A stretch of 64,000 nucleotides of DNA from assembly GCF_000170895.1 (NCBI RefSeq), contig NZ_ABCS01000005.1, positions 62,001-126,000 of the forward strand, in the 5' to 3' direction. Below are positions 42,411-51,876 of the stretch, in pieces. The notes under the pieces were generated by a model. The model saw nothing but the letters and a program-made list of their open reading frames with translations, was not told where the DNA came from and made no database searches. A program made the translations under genes and the position numbers. This DNA is from Plesiocystis pacifica SIR-1 (GTDB lineage Bacteria; Myxococcota_A; Polyangia; Nannocystales; Nannocystaceae). Each line of letters opens with the position of its first letter. Positions within the stretch are counted from its first letter, which is position 1.

Positions 42411-44678
42411 CTAGCTCACGAACGCCCGATTTGGCGTCCAGAGCACGCGAGTCCGCGTCGGCTCGGTGACCGACACCGCCCGCCGCCCATCGCTGGGTGC
42501 CGCCGCCGGCCGCTGCATCTCCACCGCCATGACCCGCTCCGCGGCCGCGATCACCTTCTTGGGCGACACCACGATGTGGTGCTCGAGGTTCACGTTCTGC
42601 GGAATGCCCGGGACGTTGTCCTGGCCGAGCACCCGGGTCACCACGGAGCTCCCCTCCATGGCCTCGATCACGTGCCCCTGGATCTCCCGCCCGAGGCTCG
42701 AGAACACCCGGTCCTCGTGGACCACGAGCAGCCGCCCGGTCTTGCGCACCGAGGCCATGACCGTGTCCATGTCCGGCGGCACGATGGTCCGCATGTCGAT
42801 CATCTCGACGTCGACGCCCCGCTCGCTGAGGGTCTGGATCGCCTCTTGAACGAAGAGGGTGCAGCGCCCCCAGGTCACGACGGTCAGGTCGCTGCCCTCG
42901 CGGCGCACCGCCGCCTTGCCCAAGGGCACGCGGAAGTCCTTGGGCAGGTCGGGGATCATCCCCTGCATGCCGATCGCCCGCTTCATCCGCTTGATCTCCT
43001 GCGGGTCCTGGGGCTCGTCCGGGAAGGCGTCGCCGAGGGCCATGCGGTACAGGCCCTTGGACTCGAGGATGACCACCGGGCCGTCGTACTCGGCCGCCGA
43101 GCGCAGCAGGCCGTAGAAGTCCCGGGAGGTCGTCGGCGCGAGGATGGTCAGGCCCGGGATGGCGGCGTAGAAGCCCTCCATGCACATCGAGTGGTAGACC
43201 GAGCCGCCGTGCAGGGGCTCGACGGGCAGGCGCACGATGACGTTGGCCTTGACCGTGCCGTTGCTGGTCCACAGCAGGTTGCCCAGGTGCACCAGCCAGT
43301 GCAGGGTGTTGAGGCTGTAGTCCGAGAACTGGATCTCGGGCAGGGCCGTGGCGCCCTCGTGCATGGCGTAGCCCACCGCCGTGCCGAGGATCAGCGGCTC
43401 GTTGATGGGCGCGTCGCGGACCTGGCTGGGGAAGCGCTCCCACAGGCCCTTGGTCGCCTGCATCACGCCGCCGCGCTCGGCCACGTCCTGGCCGTAGATC
43501 CACGCCATCGGGTTGCTCTCGAGGATGTCGCGCATCGCCGCTCGGATCGCGCCGTTGAGCGAGATGATGGTCTGGCGGCCGATCGGCGCGTGCTCGGTGG
43601 ACACCGGGTAGGGCGTGCGGATGTGCTCGAACACCGACTCGTAGGTCGGCTCGGGCTCCCCGTCGACGATGCGCATGGTCTCGACGATGTAGTCGTCGCA
43701 CTCCTTGCCCACGCGCCCGAGGGTGTGGCGCTTGAAGTACTCGCCGCGGGGCTCGTCGTTGCGCCGGATGATGTCCTCGGGCTCGAGGATGCCGCGCTCG
43801 ACGAGGGCCTCGCCGAAGTCGGTGAGCACGTCGTGGGCGTCGAAGTCGAAGTTGTAGACGCCGGCGTTGGAGTGGCCGTTGAGGCGCGAGAGGTTTTGGA
43901 TCCAAAACAGCGCCGGGCGCTGGTTGTCGCGGCAGTAGGTCGCGGCGCGCTTGGTCGTCTCGTAGATGTCGATGAAGTCGTTGCCGTCGGCGGTGAAGTA
44001 CTCGAAGCCGAAGGCCTTGGCGTAGGCCTCGATGTCGCGGATGCCCCGGCCGTCCTCGGGGGTCACGCTGATCGCCACGTTGTTGTCGGTGATGATGATC
44101 AGCGAGGGCGTGCTGAGGATCGACGCGCCGGTCATGCCCTCGTGCAGGTCGCTCTCCGCCATCGTCCCGTCACCGATGATGGTCACGGTCAGGCCGTCGT
44201 CGTGGCCCTTCTTGCGGAAGCCGTGGGCGTAGCCCACGCCCTTGCCCAGCTGCATCCCGAGCGAGCTCTGGGCCGGCAGGATGTTCATGTCCGGGGAGTT
44301 GAAGTGGGCGGTCATCTGCCGCCCGCCGCTCCACGGGTCCGTGGCCCGGGACATCTGCTGGCGCATGTGATCGAGGTGGAAGTCCGAGTAGCCGCGCAGC
44401 CGCACCCACATCGAGAACAAGCCCGCCGAGCGGTAGTGGCCGGCCATGGCGAAGGCCTCGGGGTTGACGACCTCGCTGTAGGCGATGGCCTGGGCCGCGC
44501 CGTGCAGCTCCTCGCCGGGACCCCAGATCGCGAACTTGATGTTGCCCTTGGAGCACTCCTGGACCACGCGCTCGACGTGGCAGCGGGCCATGCACATCTC
44601 CCGGTAGGCCAGGCGCAGGAGGTCGGGGGTCAGCGTGGGATGCTCGTCGAGCCGCGTCAGCGGATACTTTGGGGCCAT
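42411..44678 (-). CDS. fused E1 alpha-beta subunit of a branched-chain 2-oxoacid (2-oxoisovalerate/pyruvate-type) dehydrogenase
   Basis: This 755-residue thiamine-diphosphate enzyme decarboxylates a 2-oxoacid and passes the acyl group to lipoyl-E2. The N-terminal half (about 1-370) is E1-alpha with the ThDP motif GDGTMAESDLHEGM...TDNN. The C-terminal half is E1-beta (WIYGQDVAERGGVM, EIQFSDYSLNTLHWLVHLGN, VLGQDNVPGIPQNVNLEHH). The usual two genes are fused into one. The ATG at 44676-44678 is preceded by GAGGTGAAC; the frame extends upstream but without similarity. No E2 or E3 gene lies beside it. The exact 2-oxoacid cannot be decided; the order and motifs favour the 2-oxoisovalerate group. Confidence 0.88.
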   Translation of the reverse strand: MAPKYPLTRLDEHPTLTPDLLRLAYREMCMARCHVERVVQECSKGNIKFAIWGPGEELHGAAQAIAYSEVVNPEAFAMAGHYRSAGLFSMWVRLRGYSDFHLDHMRQQMSRATDPWSGGRQMTAHFNSPDMNILPAQSSLGMQLGKGVGYAHGFRKKGHDDGLTVTIIGDGTMAESDLHEGMTGASILSTPSLIIITDNNVAISVTPEDGRGIRDIEAYAKAFGFEYFTADGNDFIDIYETTKRAATYCRDNQRPALFWIQNLSRLNGHSNAGVYNFDFDAHDVLTDFGEALVERGILEPEDIIRRNDEPRGEYFKRHTLGRVGKECDDYIVETMRIVDGEPEPTYESVFEHIRTPYPVSTEHAPIGRQTIISLNGAIRAAMRDILESNPMAWIYGQDVAERGGVMQATKGLWERFPSQVRDAPINEPLILGTAVGYAMHEGATALPEIQFSDYSLNTLHWLVHLGNLLWTSNGTVKANVIVRLPVEPLHGGSVYHSMCMEGFYAAIPGLTILAPTTSRDFYGLLRSAAEYDGPVVILESKGLYRMALGDAFPDEPQDPQEIKRMKRAIGMQGMIPDLPKDFRVPLGKAAVRREGSDLTVVTWGRCTLFVQEAIQTLSERGVDVEMIDMRTIVPPDMDTVMASVRKTGRLLVVHEDRVFSSLGREIQGHVIEAMEGSSVVTRVLGQDNVPGIPQNVNLEHHIVVSPKKVIAAAERVMAVEMQRPAAAPSDGRRAVSVTEPTRTRVLWTPNRAFVS

Positions 44679-44854
44679 GTTCACCTCGCCCGCGCGCTCA
44701 CCACGAGCACGCCTGGGCGGGTGGAAAGTAAGCGATCGTCGGAGGGCGGTAAACCGCGCCCCAGGTGGGGCTACACCCGCTTGGGAGGGCGTGAGGCAAG
44801 TCCGCGAAGAGGTGTTCGCAGACTCTCTCGCGCCCTCTGCTCTCGAAACTCGCG

Positions 44855-44872
44855 CGCCCCCTTCAGGGGGCG
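44855..44872 (-). terminator. possible terminator of the 44885-46230 gene pair
   Basis: CGCCCCC-TTCA-GGGGGCG forms a perfect 7-bp stem 12 bases past the stop codon of the small membrane protein gene. There is no clear T-run on the minus strand, so confidence is low. Confidence 0.35.
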
Positions 44873-44884
44873 ACCGCATGCGCC

Positions 44885-45100
44885 CTAACCGAACATCCAG
44901 CTCAGCGCGCGGGCGAGCCACATGTCGGGATGTCGCGCGCCGACGTGCACGCCCCAGGCGAACAGCAGCCCGAGCAGGGAGCCCGGGATGATCACCCAGC
45001 CGAGCAACCAGCGCATGCGCTTGGACTCGCCCTTCACGCCGCGCTGGGCGTTTCGCTCGGCGGCCTTCTCGATCAACCGCTCACTCGCAAACTGGCTCAT
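44885..45100 (-). CDS. small single-helix membrane protein
   Basis: This 71-residue protein has a charged N-terminal half (SERLIEKAAERNAQRGVKGE), one hydrophobic helix at about 31-51 (WLLGWVIIPGSLLGLLFAWG), and a short C-terminal tail (RHPDMWLARALSWMFG) that could be amphipathic. Its ATG overlaps the TGA of the upstream gene by four bases (ATGA), so it is translationally coupled to the protease-like membrane protein. It probably forms a small membrane partner of that protein. Family unknown. Confidence 0.68.
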   Translation of the reverse strand: MSQFASERLIEKAAERNAQRGVKGESKRMRWLLGWVIIPGSLLGLLFAWGVHVGARHPDMWLARALSWMFG

Positions 45101-46230
45101 CCCTCACCTCCGTCGTCTTGTCCGTGCGCTTCGGGCTCGCTGCCTTCGCCCCCGCCCTCGCCCGCACTCGGTGGCGCGGCGGGGTCGAGCTTCGCGTCAT
45201 CCTCGCTGCCGATCTCCGCGCACCCCACGGGGCACGCGGGCGCCTCGAAGGTGCGCGCCTTGTTGGCCACGATCGTCGAGCGGTTGTCGGCGTCGAGCCA
45301 CGGCGCCCCCGAGTCTGGCGCGTCCGCGCCCAGGGCCATGAAGCTCCCGCGCGTCCACGCGGACGAGCTCGCGTCGGTCAGCACCACGGCCCCAAAGGCG
45401 ACGCCCACGGCCCGGAGCAGGCCCGTGTAGTAGCGGTGCGGATCGCTCAGGTCCGCGAACACCAGGCCCTCGGCGCCCTCGAGCTGGAGGTCTTCGGGGC
45501 GGTCGCGGGCCACGAGCCCGATGACCAGCTCGGCGCCCTCGCGGTTGCGCGCGCGCAGGTCCTCCGCGAGCGCCGACAGCTCGCCGCCCTCGGCCTCGCT
45601 CCACAGGCCCACGCCGTAGAGCTCGAGCTTCATGCCCGCGATGGACTCGTAGCTGCGGCTCGCCCCGTCCATGAGCCAGGTGACGTAGGCCAGCCAGTCT
45701 TCCTGGGTCAGGCGGATCGCCGGGTCGACGAGGACCTTGACGCGGACGGTCCGCGGCTTGCCCATGCTCGCGTCGAAGGGCGCCGTGGTCACGGTGGGCA
45801 GCGGGGGGCGCTGGTCGTCGACTTGGGCCTCGACGGCTTCCGGCTCGAGCTCCGGCGTCGGCTCGGTGTTCGGCTCTGGCTTCGCCTCGGGCTTGGGCTC
45901 TGCTTTCGTCTCGGGCTTCGTCTCCGCCTTCGCGTCTGGCTTCGCCTCTGGTTTGGTCTCGGCCTTCGCGTCCGGCTTCGCCTCGCCCTCTGGCTTCGCC
46001 TCGCCTTCCTCGCCCTCCGCCTCCGCCGGGTCGACGTAGCCCTCGGGCGGGTCGATGCCGAGGCGAGACTCGAGGCTGACGATCGACCCCGAGTTCTGCA
46101 CGCCGACGAACACCCCGGCGCTGAAGATCCCCCCCAACACCGCGACCGGCGTCCCGAGCAGCAAGATCAGCTTGCCCGCGGCGAGGAGCTTGCGATTCCC
46201 CGACTCCTTCTCGCTCGACTCTTCGCTCAT
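45097..46230 (-). CDS. membrane-anchored protein with Lys/Pro/Glu-Ala repeat and protease-like domain lacking HExxH
   Basis: This 377-residue protein has a short cytoplasmic start and one membrane helix at about 18-44 (LILLLGTPVAVLGGIFSAGV). A rod of alternating KPEAKPDAKAETKPE-type repeats follows at about 78-125, then a globular domain (about 150-340). That domain has VDPAIRLTQEDWLAYVTWLM, LVIGLVARDRPEDLQLEGAE, then GLLRAVGVAFGAVVLTD, where metalloproteases of the zincin type carry HExxH. The zinc-binding His residues are absent, so if the resemblance is right it is an inactive relative. The ATG is at 46228-46230. The next gene overlaps its end by four bases. Function unknown. Confidence 0.72.
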   Translation of the reverse strand: MSEESSEKESGNRKLLAAGKLILLLGTPVAVLGGIFSAGVFVGVQNSGSIVSLESRLGIDPPEGYVDPAEAEGEEGEAKPEGEAKPDAKAETKPEAKPDAKAETKPETKAEPKPEAKPEPNTEPTPELEPEAVEAQVDDQRPPLPTVTTAPFDASMGKPRTVRVKVLVDPAIRLTQEDWLAYVTWLMDGASRSYESIAGMKLELYGVGLWSEAEGGELSALAEDLRARNREGAELVIGLVARDRPEDLQLEGAEGLVFADLSDPHRYYTGLLRAVGVAFGAVVLTDASSSAWTRGSFMALGADAPDSGAPWLDADNRSTIVANKARTFEAPACPVGCAEIGSEDDAKLDPAAPPSAGEGGGEGSEPEAHGQDDGGEG

Positions 46231-46265
46231 GAGCGCTGCGAACTATAGCGCGGGAACAGCGGCGA

Positions 46266-46298
46266 GGCAGGTGGCGAGTGTGTCGCCTCGCCCCTGCC
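46266..46298 (-). terminator. possible terminator of recA
   Basis: GGCAGG (46266-46271) pairs with CCTGCC (46293-46298), with inner GGCGAG/CTCGCC arms. It lies about 20 bases past the recA stop codon. No T-run was seen. Confidence 0.35.
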
Positions 46299-46318
46299 CG
46301 CCGTGTGAGGTCGACGGA

Positions 46319-47416
46319 TCAGGCGGCCTTGGAGTCTGAAACCGGACCGAGCTCCAGCTTGTCCACGGTTTTGGGCTTCAGGGCCTCGACCAGCTCCCGG
46401 CAGCGCTCGGGCTCGGCGCGCAGGCTCTCGAGCACCCGCGCCCGACCTTGACCCAGGCGCTGGTCCCCGAACGAGAACCAGCTCCCGGCCTTGGTGACCA
46501 CGCCCGCCTCGAGGGCGCGGTCGAGGACCTCGGCCTCGCGGTCGATGCCGCGGCCGAAGGCGATCTCGAACTCGGCCCGGGCGAAGGGCGGGGCGCACTT
46601 GTTCTTGACCACCTTGACCCGGGTGCGCGAGCCGACCGCCCGATCGCCGTCCTTGAGCGTGGCGATGCGCCGGATGTCGAGGCGCACGCTCGCGTAGTAC
46701 TTGAGCGCGTTGCCCCCGGTGGTCACCTCGGGGCTGCCGAAGCTGACCCCGATCTTGTGGCGCAGCTGGTTGATGAACACCATCAGCGTGTTGGTCTGGG
46801 CCGCGACCCCCGACAGCTTGCGCATGGCCTGGCTCATCAGCCGCGCCTGCAGGCCGACGTGGTGGTCGCCCATGTCGCCCTCGAGCTCGGCCTTGGGGAT
46901 CAGCGCGGCCACGGAGTCGATCACGATCAGCCCCACGGCGCCGGTGCGCGCCAGCGAGTCGGCGATCTCCAGGGCCTGCTCCCCGCAGTCGGGCTGGCTG
47001 ACGAGCAGCTCGTCCGGGTCGACCCCGAGGGCCTGGGCGTACTGCACGTCGAGGGCGTGCTCGGCGTCGAGGAAGGCGCACACCAGCCCGCGGCGCTGGG
47101 CCTCGGCGATGAGGTGCAAGGTCAGCGTGGTCTTGCCCGAGGACTCGGGCCCGTAGATCTCCACGATGCGACCCAGGGGCAGCCCGCCGATGCCCAGGGC
47201 TTCGTCGAGGGCCAGGGAGCCCGTGGGGACGGCGTCGTAGCGCGGACCCTCGCCGGTGTCCCCACCCAGCGCCATGATCGCGCCCTTGCCAAAGCGGTCG
47301 CAGATGCTGGCGACGGTCTTGCGGACGGTCTGACGCAGGGGCGACTCGCCCGGCGCTGCCGGGGTCTTGCTCGCGGTGGATTTGGTGCTTCGTTTGGACG
47401 GCTTGTTGCTTGCCAT
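46319..47416 (-). CDS. recA: recombinase RecA
   Basis: This 365-residue protein is the DNA strand-exchange ATPase of homologous recombination and the SOS response. Walker A is GPESSGKTT (89-97). Walker B is [15 protein letters not shown]. Loop L1 ([20 protein letters not shown]) and loop L2 ([20 protein letters not shown]) are intact, as is [12 protein letters not shown]. Compared with Escherichia coli RecA, the N-terminus has about 20 extra Lys/Ser/Thr-rich residues and KNKC replaces KNKI. The C-terminal acidic tail is short. The ATG at 47414-47416 starts the basic extension. I saw no clear SOS box in 47417-47560, which is shared with the divergent membrane-protein gene. Confidence 0.96.
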   Translation of the reverse strand: MASNKPSKRSTKSTASKTPAAPGESPLRQTVRKTVASICDRFGKGAIMALGGDTGEGPRYDAVPTGSLALDEALGIGGLPLGRIVEIYGPESSGKTTLTLHLIAEAQRRGLVCAFLDAEHALDVQYAQALGVDPDELLVSQPDCGEQALEIADSLARTGAVGLIVIDSVAALIPKAELEGDMGDHHVGLQARLMSQAMRKLSGVAAQTNTLMVFINQLRHKIGVSFGSPEVTTGGNALKYYASVRLDIRRIATLKDGDRAVGSRTRVKVVKNKCAPPFARAEFEIAFGRGIDREAEVLDRALEAGVVTKAGSWFSFGDQRLGQGRARVLESLRAEPERCRELVEALKPKTVDKLELGPVSDSKAA

Positions 47417-47560
47417 GCCCTCGTCCAGAGCGAGTTTCGGGCCAAGCTCGAAAGCGCGTGATCTTGGGGACTTGGGGCCGCGAGCCGTACACCCACCGGC
47501 CCACGGCCGGGCCGCGCGACCCGTACGCGGGCCACCCCGCGGGCGCCGGCGTTTGGCATC

Positions 47561-48292
47561 ATGGACGCCCTGGACATGAACTCGAACTCCGACCCGCTGA
47601 CCATCCGCGTCCCCGAGGGCCACATGTGGCACGGGCAGGGGCGCCACGTCCTGATGCTCGCGGGGCTCTTGCCCGGGGCCTACCTGCTCGCCGCGGCCTC
47701 CCTGGGCGAGGGGCAGCTCCTCGGGCTCTCGGACCGCGCCTGGCTCGCCCTCGCCCTCGGCGTCCCGATCCTCCAGCAGCTCGGCGTGGCCCTGCTGTGG
47801 CGGGCGCAGCTGTGTCACCAGCTGCTGACCCGGCTGTTCGGCGACGCGGGCTTCGTGGTCTGGGGCGTGCTCTTCCTCCCCTTGCTCCTCGCCCGACCCC
47901 TGGCAGTGCTCGGCCTCGGCCTGGCCGACCCGGGCGCGCTGCCGATCCCCCTGCCCGTCGCCGTCCTCGCTGGCGTGCTCTTGCTGATCCCAGCGTTGTG
48001 GACCATGTACTCGGTCAAGCGCTACTTCGGCTTCGCCCGGGCCCTCGGCGGCGACCACTTCTTCGAGCGCTACCGGACCATGCCCATGGTCCGCGAGGGG
48101 GCCTTCGCGCACAGCTCGAACGCGATGTACACCTTCGTACTCCTCGGCCTGTGGGGCATCGCGCTGCTGACCCGCTCCCCCGCTGCGCTCGCGGCCGCGC
48201 TGTTCCAGCACGCCTACATCTGGGTGCACTGGTACTGCATCGAGCAGCCCGACGGCGTCGTGCTCTACGGCCGCTCCCCCGACGAAGATTAG
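47561..48292 (+). CDS. PEMT/ICMT-like integral membrane methyltransferase
   Basis: This 243-residue protein has about five membrane helices ([60 protein letters not shown] and two more). The C-terminal part, [20 protein letters not shown] with [15 protein letters not shown], fits the R-x-x-x-Y/F...N-x-M...hhhEE/EQ pattern of phospholipid or isoprenylcysteine methyltransferases of the PEMT family, which use S-adenosylmethionine. The final acid pair of the family is Glu-Gln here. The ATG at 47561 is taken; an in-frame ATG at 47576 is possible. It converges on the TPR gene with a four-base overlap. Confidence 0.75.
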   Translation: MDALDMNSNSDPLTIRVPEGHMWHGQGRHVLMLAGLLPGAYLLAAASLGEGQLLGLSDRAWLALALGVPILQQLGVALLWRAQLCHQLLTRLFGDAGFVVWGVLFLPLLLARPLAVLGLGLADPGALPIPLPVAVLAGVLLLIPALWTMYSVKRYFGFARALGGDHFFERYRTMPMVREGAFAHSSNAMYTFVLLGLWGIALLTRSPAALAAALFQHAYIWVHWYCIEQPDGVVLYGRSPDED

Positions 48293-49476
48293 CGACCTGC
48301 GGCAGGCCCACGACGCTGAGCGTGCCCGGGAGACCGCGCCAACAGCTCCCGCAAGTGCTCGCGCGCCGCGGCCACGCTGCCCACCGGCGCCTCCTCCCAG
48401 CCAGGCCAGCCCTCGCCCACCCGAGCGCGAACCCGGGCGCGCAGGCCAGCCTCGGCTGGGGCCGCGCCCAGCTTCACCCGCAGCGCCGTCGCGATCACCA
48501 GCGCCCGCCCGGCCCACTCCGGCTCGCCCGCTGCCAGGCCCAACTCGGCGGCCAGCTCCGCGCACTCGGCCAGCCCGAGGCCGTCGTCCACGGCGACGAA
48601 GCCCGCGAACGCTGCCCGGAGCGCCTCGGTCGCGCGAGCGAGCTGGCCGAGCTCGACGGCCACGGCAGCCAGGCACAGCCGCGACCCTGCGACTCCCCAC
48701 GCGTCGCCGAGGCGCTCCCGCGCGGCGAGGCTCTCTCGATACAGCAAACCCGCGCGCTCGAGCTCGCCGCGCACCCGGGCGAGGAGCGCGAGGTTGCCGA
48801 GGCTGCTGGCGATCCCGTGGAGGTCGTCGATGGACTGGCGCTCGAGCAGGGCCTGCTCGTGGCGGCGCTGGGCCTCGTCCAAGCTCCCGCGCCGGTACGC
48901 GACGACGCCCAGGTTGCTGGTCGCGTGGGCCCGGCCCCACGCGTCGCCCAGCGCCGCGTAGCGAGCCAGGGCGCGCTCGTGGTGCTGGCCTGCGGCGTGC
49001 AGTCGACCGCGCTCGCGGTCAACCATGCCCAGCCAATTCTCGGCATCGGCGACGCCGAGCGCTCCTCCCTCCACGCTCGCCAGGTGCTTGGCCCGCTCCA
49101 ATCGCGCCGCGGCCCTCGGGTAGTCCGCGCGGGCATAATCGAGCTCTCCCCCAGCTTGAAGCGCGCCCCGAAGCGCTGGCACGGGGGACTCGCCCGCGGC
49201 CCGATCACAGGCGAGCGCAGCGTCCACGAGGGCCCGAAACTCGGTGCCGTGGCCACGAATCCACCACGCGCGAGCGCACGCCCCGATGATCCGCCACGCC
49301 GGCAGCCATCGCCCCTCGGCGACGCAGCGCTCGAGCGCGCTCGAACACCGCGGGCGACGCTGCTCGAGCCCCTCGAGTGATGCCAGCTGCTGCGCCGAGC
49401 TCCCCCGCAGACCGAGGGCGAGACCCTCGAGCCGCACGCACAGGTCGTCGAAGCCGTCCGGCGCCGCCACGCTCAC
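48289..49476 (-). CDS. cytoplasmic TPR-repeat protein
   Basis: This 395-residue protein is almost wholly TPR repeats ([60 protein letters not shown]). It resembles the C-terminal repeat part of AfsR- and LuxR-type ATPase regulators, but here no ATPase or DNA-binding domain is attached. No signal peptide. It starts at the GTG 49474-49476. A protein-binding adaptor is likely. It may be a detached piece of a larger regulator; the sequence shows no frameshift to prove that. Confidence 0.8.
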   Translation of the reverse strand: MSVAAPDGFDDLCVRLEGLALGLRGSSAQQLASLEGLEQRRPRCSSALERCVAEGRWLPAWRIIGACARAWWIRGHGTEFRALVDAALACDRAAGESPVPALRGALQAGGELDYARADYPRAAARLERAKHLASVEGGALGVADAENWLGMVDRERGRLHAAGQHHERALARYAALGDAWGRAHATSNLGVVAYRRGSLDEAQRRHEQALLERQSIDDLHGIASSLGNLALLARVRGELERAGLLYRESLAARERLGDAWGVAGSRLCLAAVAVELGQLARATEALRAAFAGFVAVDDGLGLAECAELAAELGLAAGEPEWAGRALVIATALRVKLGAAPAEAGLRARVRARVGEGWPGWEEAPVGSVAAAREHLRELLARSPGHAQRRGPAAGR

Positions 49477-49539
49477 AGTGTATTACAGACACCATCGCGC
49501 CGCCAGCCGCCCCGTCGAGGGGCTGTTAGGCTCCGGCCC

Positions 49540-49899
49540 ATGAAGATCCAAGGCAAGGGCGCCCCCGATCCGCGTCGGGACCTGTTCGGCGGCCACGGCC
49601 GCGTGGACGTGTGGAACCTGCTGCGCCGGCAGGCCCCGCCCTTCGCCGCGGTGCTCGCCTGCGAGCTCGAGGCCGGGGGCCGGGTCGGTCGCCACGTGCA
49701 AGAGCACTACCCGGAGATCGTCGTCGGCATCGAGGGCCTGGGCGAGGCCGTCGTCGGCAAGCAGCAGCACGCGCTGCGCCCGGGGGACGTGGTCTACCTC
49801 GCCCTGGGCGAGACCCTCGAGCTGATCAACCACAGCGACGACGCGCCCTTGCAATACCTGATCATCAAGGCGGCCCTCCCCGTCGCGAGCGATGGCTGA
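49540..49899 (+). CDS. single-domain cupin protein
   Basis: This 119-residue protein has a cupin beta-barrel pattern: G-x-x-V-G-R-H-V-x-E-H-Y-x-E (motif 1, about 48-60) and LRPGDVVYLALGETLELINH (motif 2, about 78-97). Metal ligands His52, His56, Glu59 and His97 are candidates. Small cupins of this kind bind metal and act as isomerases, dioxygenases or sensors. It overlaps the MFS transporter gene by eight bases, so a shared substrate is likely. Confidence 0.82.
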   Translation: MKIQGKGAPDPRRDLFGGHGRVDVWNLLRRQAPPFAAVLACELEAGGRVGRHVQEHYPEIVVGIEGLGEAVVGKQQHALRPGDVVYLALGETLELINHSDDAPLQYLIIKAALPVASDG

Positions 49900-51106
49900 G
49901 GCCGTCGACAGCGCCCGCGCCCGCCGGGTGTTCGCGGTCGTCTGCGTCGGCGTGCTGTTTGCGACCTCGACGTGGTTCTCGGGCACGGCCGCGGCCCGTC
50001 AGCTGGCGGCGCAGTGGAGCCTGAGCCCGGGCCAGAGCGCGGCCCTGACCTCGTCGACGCAGTGGGGCTTCATCGCCGGGACCTTGCTCTACAGCCTGAC
50101 CAACCTCGCCGACCGCTTCGACGCCCGCGAGGTGTTCTTCGCCTCGGCCCTCGCCGGCGCCCTCGCCAACCTCGGCTTCGCGTGGCTCAGCTCGGGCCTG
50201 AGCGCGGCCTTGGTGTTTCGCTTTGCGACCGGCGTGACCCTGGCCGGGGTCTACCCCGTGGGCATGAAGCTGATCGCCGGCTGGTACCGCGAGGGCCTGG
50301 GCTGGCGCCTGGGGGTGATGGTCGGCTGCCTGACCCTGGGCACGGCCTTCCCCCACGGCGTGCTCGCCCTCGAGCTCGGCGGCAGCTTCGACTGGCGGAC
50401 GCTGGCGACGACGGCCTCGGTGGCCAGCTGCGTCGGCGGCCTGGCCGTGCTCGCGTGGGGCCACGAGCGTCCGCGCCCGAGCACCGAGGGGGCCAAGGCC
50501 GGGGCCAAGCTCGACCTGCGCATGGTCGTCCGGGTGTTCCAGGACGCGCCCTTTCGCCGGGCCGCCCTCGGCTACTTCGGCCACATGTGGGAGCTCTACG
50601 CGTTCTGGTCGCTGGTCAGCTACTTCCTCGTCGCCCGCTCCCAGACCGAGTCCGGCGCGAGCCTCGAGCCGTGGATCCCCACCCTGGCCTTCGCCCTGGT
50701 CGCCGTCGGCTCCCTCGGCTGCGTCCTCGGCGGCCTGCTGTCCCGGCGCATCGGGGAGCGCCGCGTGGCCCTGCTCGCCCTCACCGGCAGCGGCCTGGCC
50801 TGCGCGAGCTCGGGCTGGGCCTTCGCCCTCCCGCCCGGCCTGCTCGTCGCCTTCCTCGGCGCCTGGGGCCTGCTCGTCGTCGCCGACTCCCCGCAGTTCT
50901 CGGCCCTCGCGGCCCGCCACGCCCCGCCGGACTACGTCGGCACGGCGCTGACGATCCAAAACGGCCTGGGCTACCTGCTGACCACGGTGTCGATCCAGCT
51001 GCTGCCGGCCCTGGCCGGGCACATCGGGTGGCGCTGGGCGTTCACGGTGCTGGCGATTGGCCCGGCCCTCGGGGTGTTGGCGACCGCCCGGCTGCCGGAA
51101 GACTGA
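49892..51106 (+). CDS. major facilitator superfamily transporter
   Basis: This 404-residue protein has about 12 membrane helices. The usual MFS loop after helix 2 is present in shortened form (NLADRFDAREVFFASALAGA), and GWYREGLGWRLGVMVG matches the helix 4-5 region. The layout resembles the CynX/NimT-like and sugar-phosphate-type MFS groups, without firm assignment. The ATG lies inside the end of the cupin gene. A perfect 18-bp palindrome follows the stop codon. Substrate unknown. Confidence 0.87.
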   Translation: MAEAVDSARARRVFAVVCVGVLFATSTWFSGTAAARQLAAQWSLSPGQSAALTSSTQWGFIAGTLLYSLTNLADRFDAREVFFASALAGALANLGFAWLSSGLSAALVFRFATGVTLAGVYPVGMKLIAGWYREGLGWRLGVMVGCLTLGTAFPHGVLALELGGSFDWRTLATTASVASCVGGLAVLAWGHERPRPSTEGAKAGAKLDLRMVVRVFQDAPFRRAALGYFGHMWELYAFWSLVSYFLVARSQTESGASLEPWIPTLAFALVAVGSLGCVLGGLLSRRIGERRVALLALTGSGLACASSGWAFALPPGLLVAFLGAWGLLVVADSPQFSALAARHAPPDYVGTALTIQNGLGYLLTTVSIQLLPALAGHIGWRWAFTVLAIGPALGVLATARLPED

Positions 51107-51132
51107 GCATCCAAGCAAGGCCGCCTGACTCG

Positions 51133-51150
51133 CCGTGCCGGCCGGCACGG
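51133..51150. terminator. possible terminator palindrome after the MFS gene
   Basis: CCGTGCCGGCCGGCACGG is a perfect 18-bp palindrome 26 bases after the MFS stop codon. No T-run follows. It also marks the boundary where GC content starts to fall. Confidence 0.35.
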
Positions 51151-51321
51151 TGACCGGACTGCAAAGTATCGAACAAAACTCACCACCACCCACAAAACAT
51201 TCAGCCACCGTGGACCTTTTTCATACCCATCACAATTCATGCGCATTAGGTCATCCGAGGGCACCGCATGACCTGAAAATAGTCATTGATCCATGCTGTT
51301 CTTTTAACGATTAATCACCTC

Positions 51322-51876
51322 ATGAAGAAGGCACTGTTCTCCGCCCTTATGGCCTTTTTGACAGTCACCGCTTGCGCCGAAGAGGACTTTGAAGTGCTCG
51401 ATGCAGGGGATACGGGCGCCGAAGGCCTGGACGAAGATACCTTCCGGTTCTGGACGGGCTGGACGTCCGAGGAAGACCCTCCGTCCGCTTGCCCCAACCG
51501 CTACGTCGCGCGTGGCGTGGACTGCAAGGGGAAGTACTGCGATGATCTGAAGATGGATTGTCACTACACCGGCCGGTGGCACGGCGACACGAGCTGGCTG
51601 CCCGCGATCTCCGAGGAGTCCCCCCAGAACGTCGCGTCCTGCACCGCATCGAACGAATGGATGACGGGCTTTAGCTGCAGCGGAAAATACTGCGACAACG
51701 TAAGCCTCCGATGCACGGAGCTCGCCAACACCAGCACGGGTTCGTGCACTTGGTCTGGCTGGTACTCCGAGGAGCAGGCTCCCTTCAACGCGCCCTCAGG
51801 GCGCTACATCAAAGGGATGCGTTGCAACGGAAAGTACTGTGACAACAAACAATACCGCCACTGTGTCATGAACTGA
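51322..51876 (+). CDS. lipoprotein of three GKYCD repeats, atypical base composition
   Basis: This 184-residue protein has a signal sequence with lipobox LTVTACAEE. Three repeats of about 45 residues follow: W-x-G-W-x-S-E-E ... R-x-V-x-G-x-x-C-x-GKYCD ... C. The copies are VDCKGKYCDDLKMDC, FSCSGKYCDNVSLRC and MRCNGKYCDNKQYRHC, with paired Cys in each. The repeats look like small disulfide-bonded beta modules, possibly carbohydrate- or surface-binding; no family name known to me. The gene and its 200-base leader are clearly less GC-rich than everything around them. Upstream of the ATG there is no Shine-Dalgarno-like purine run (TTAATCACCTC). Recent transfer is plausible. It converges on the peptidase gene with an 11-base overlap. 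Confidence 0.8.
   Translation: MKKALFSALMAFLTVTACAEEDFEVLDAGDTGAEGLDEDTFRFWTGWTSEEDPPSACPNRYVARGVDCKGKYCDDLKMDCHYTGRWHGDTSWLPAISEESPQNVASCTASNEWMTGFSCSGKYCDNVSLRCTELANTSTGSCTWSGWYSEEQAPFNAPSGRYIKGMRCNGKYCDNKQYRHCVMN

Noticed and set aside
47417..47560. SOS (LexA) box upstream of recA
   Set aside because: No CTGT-N8-ACAG, GTTC-N7-GTTC or other convincing dyad was found in the intergenic region.
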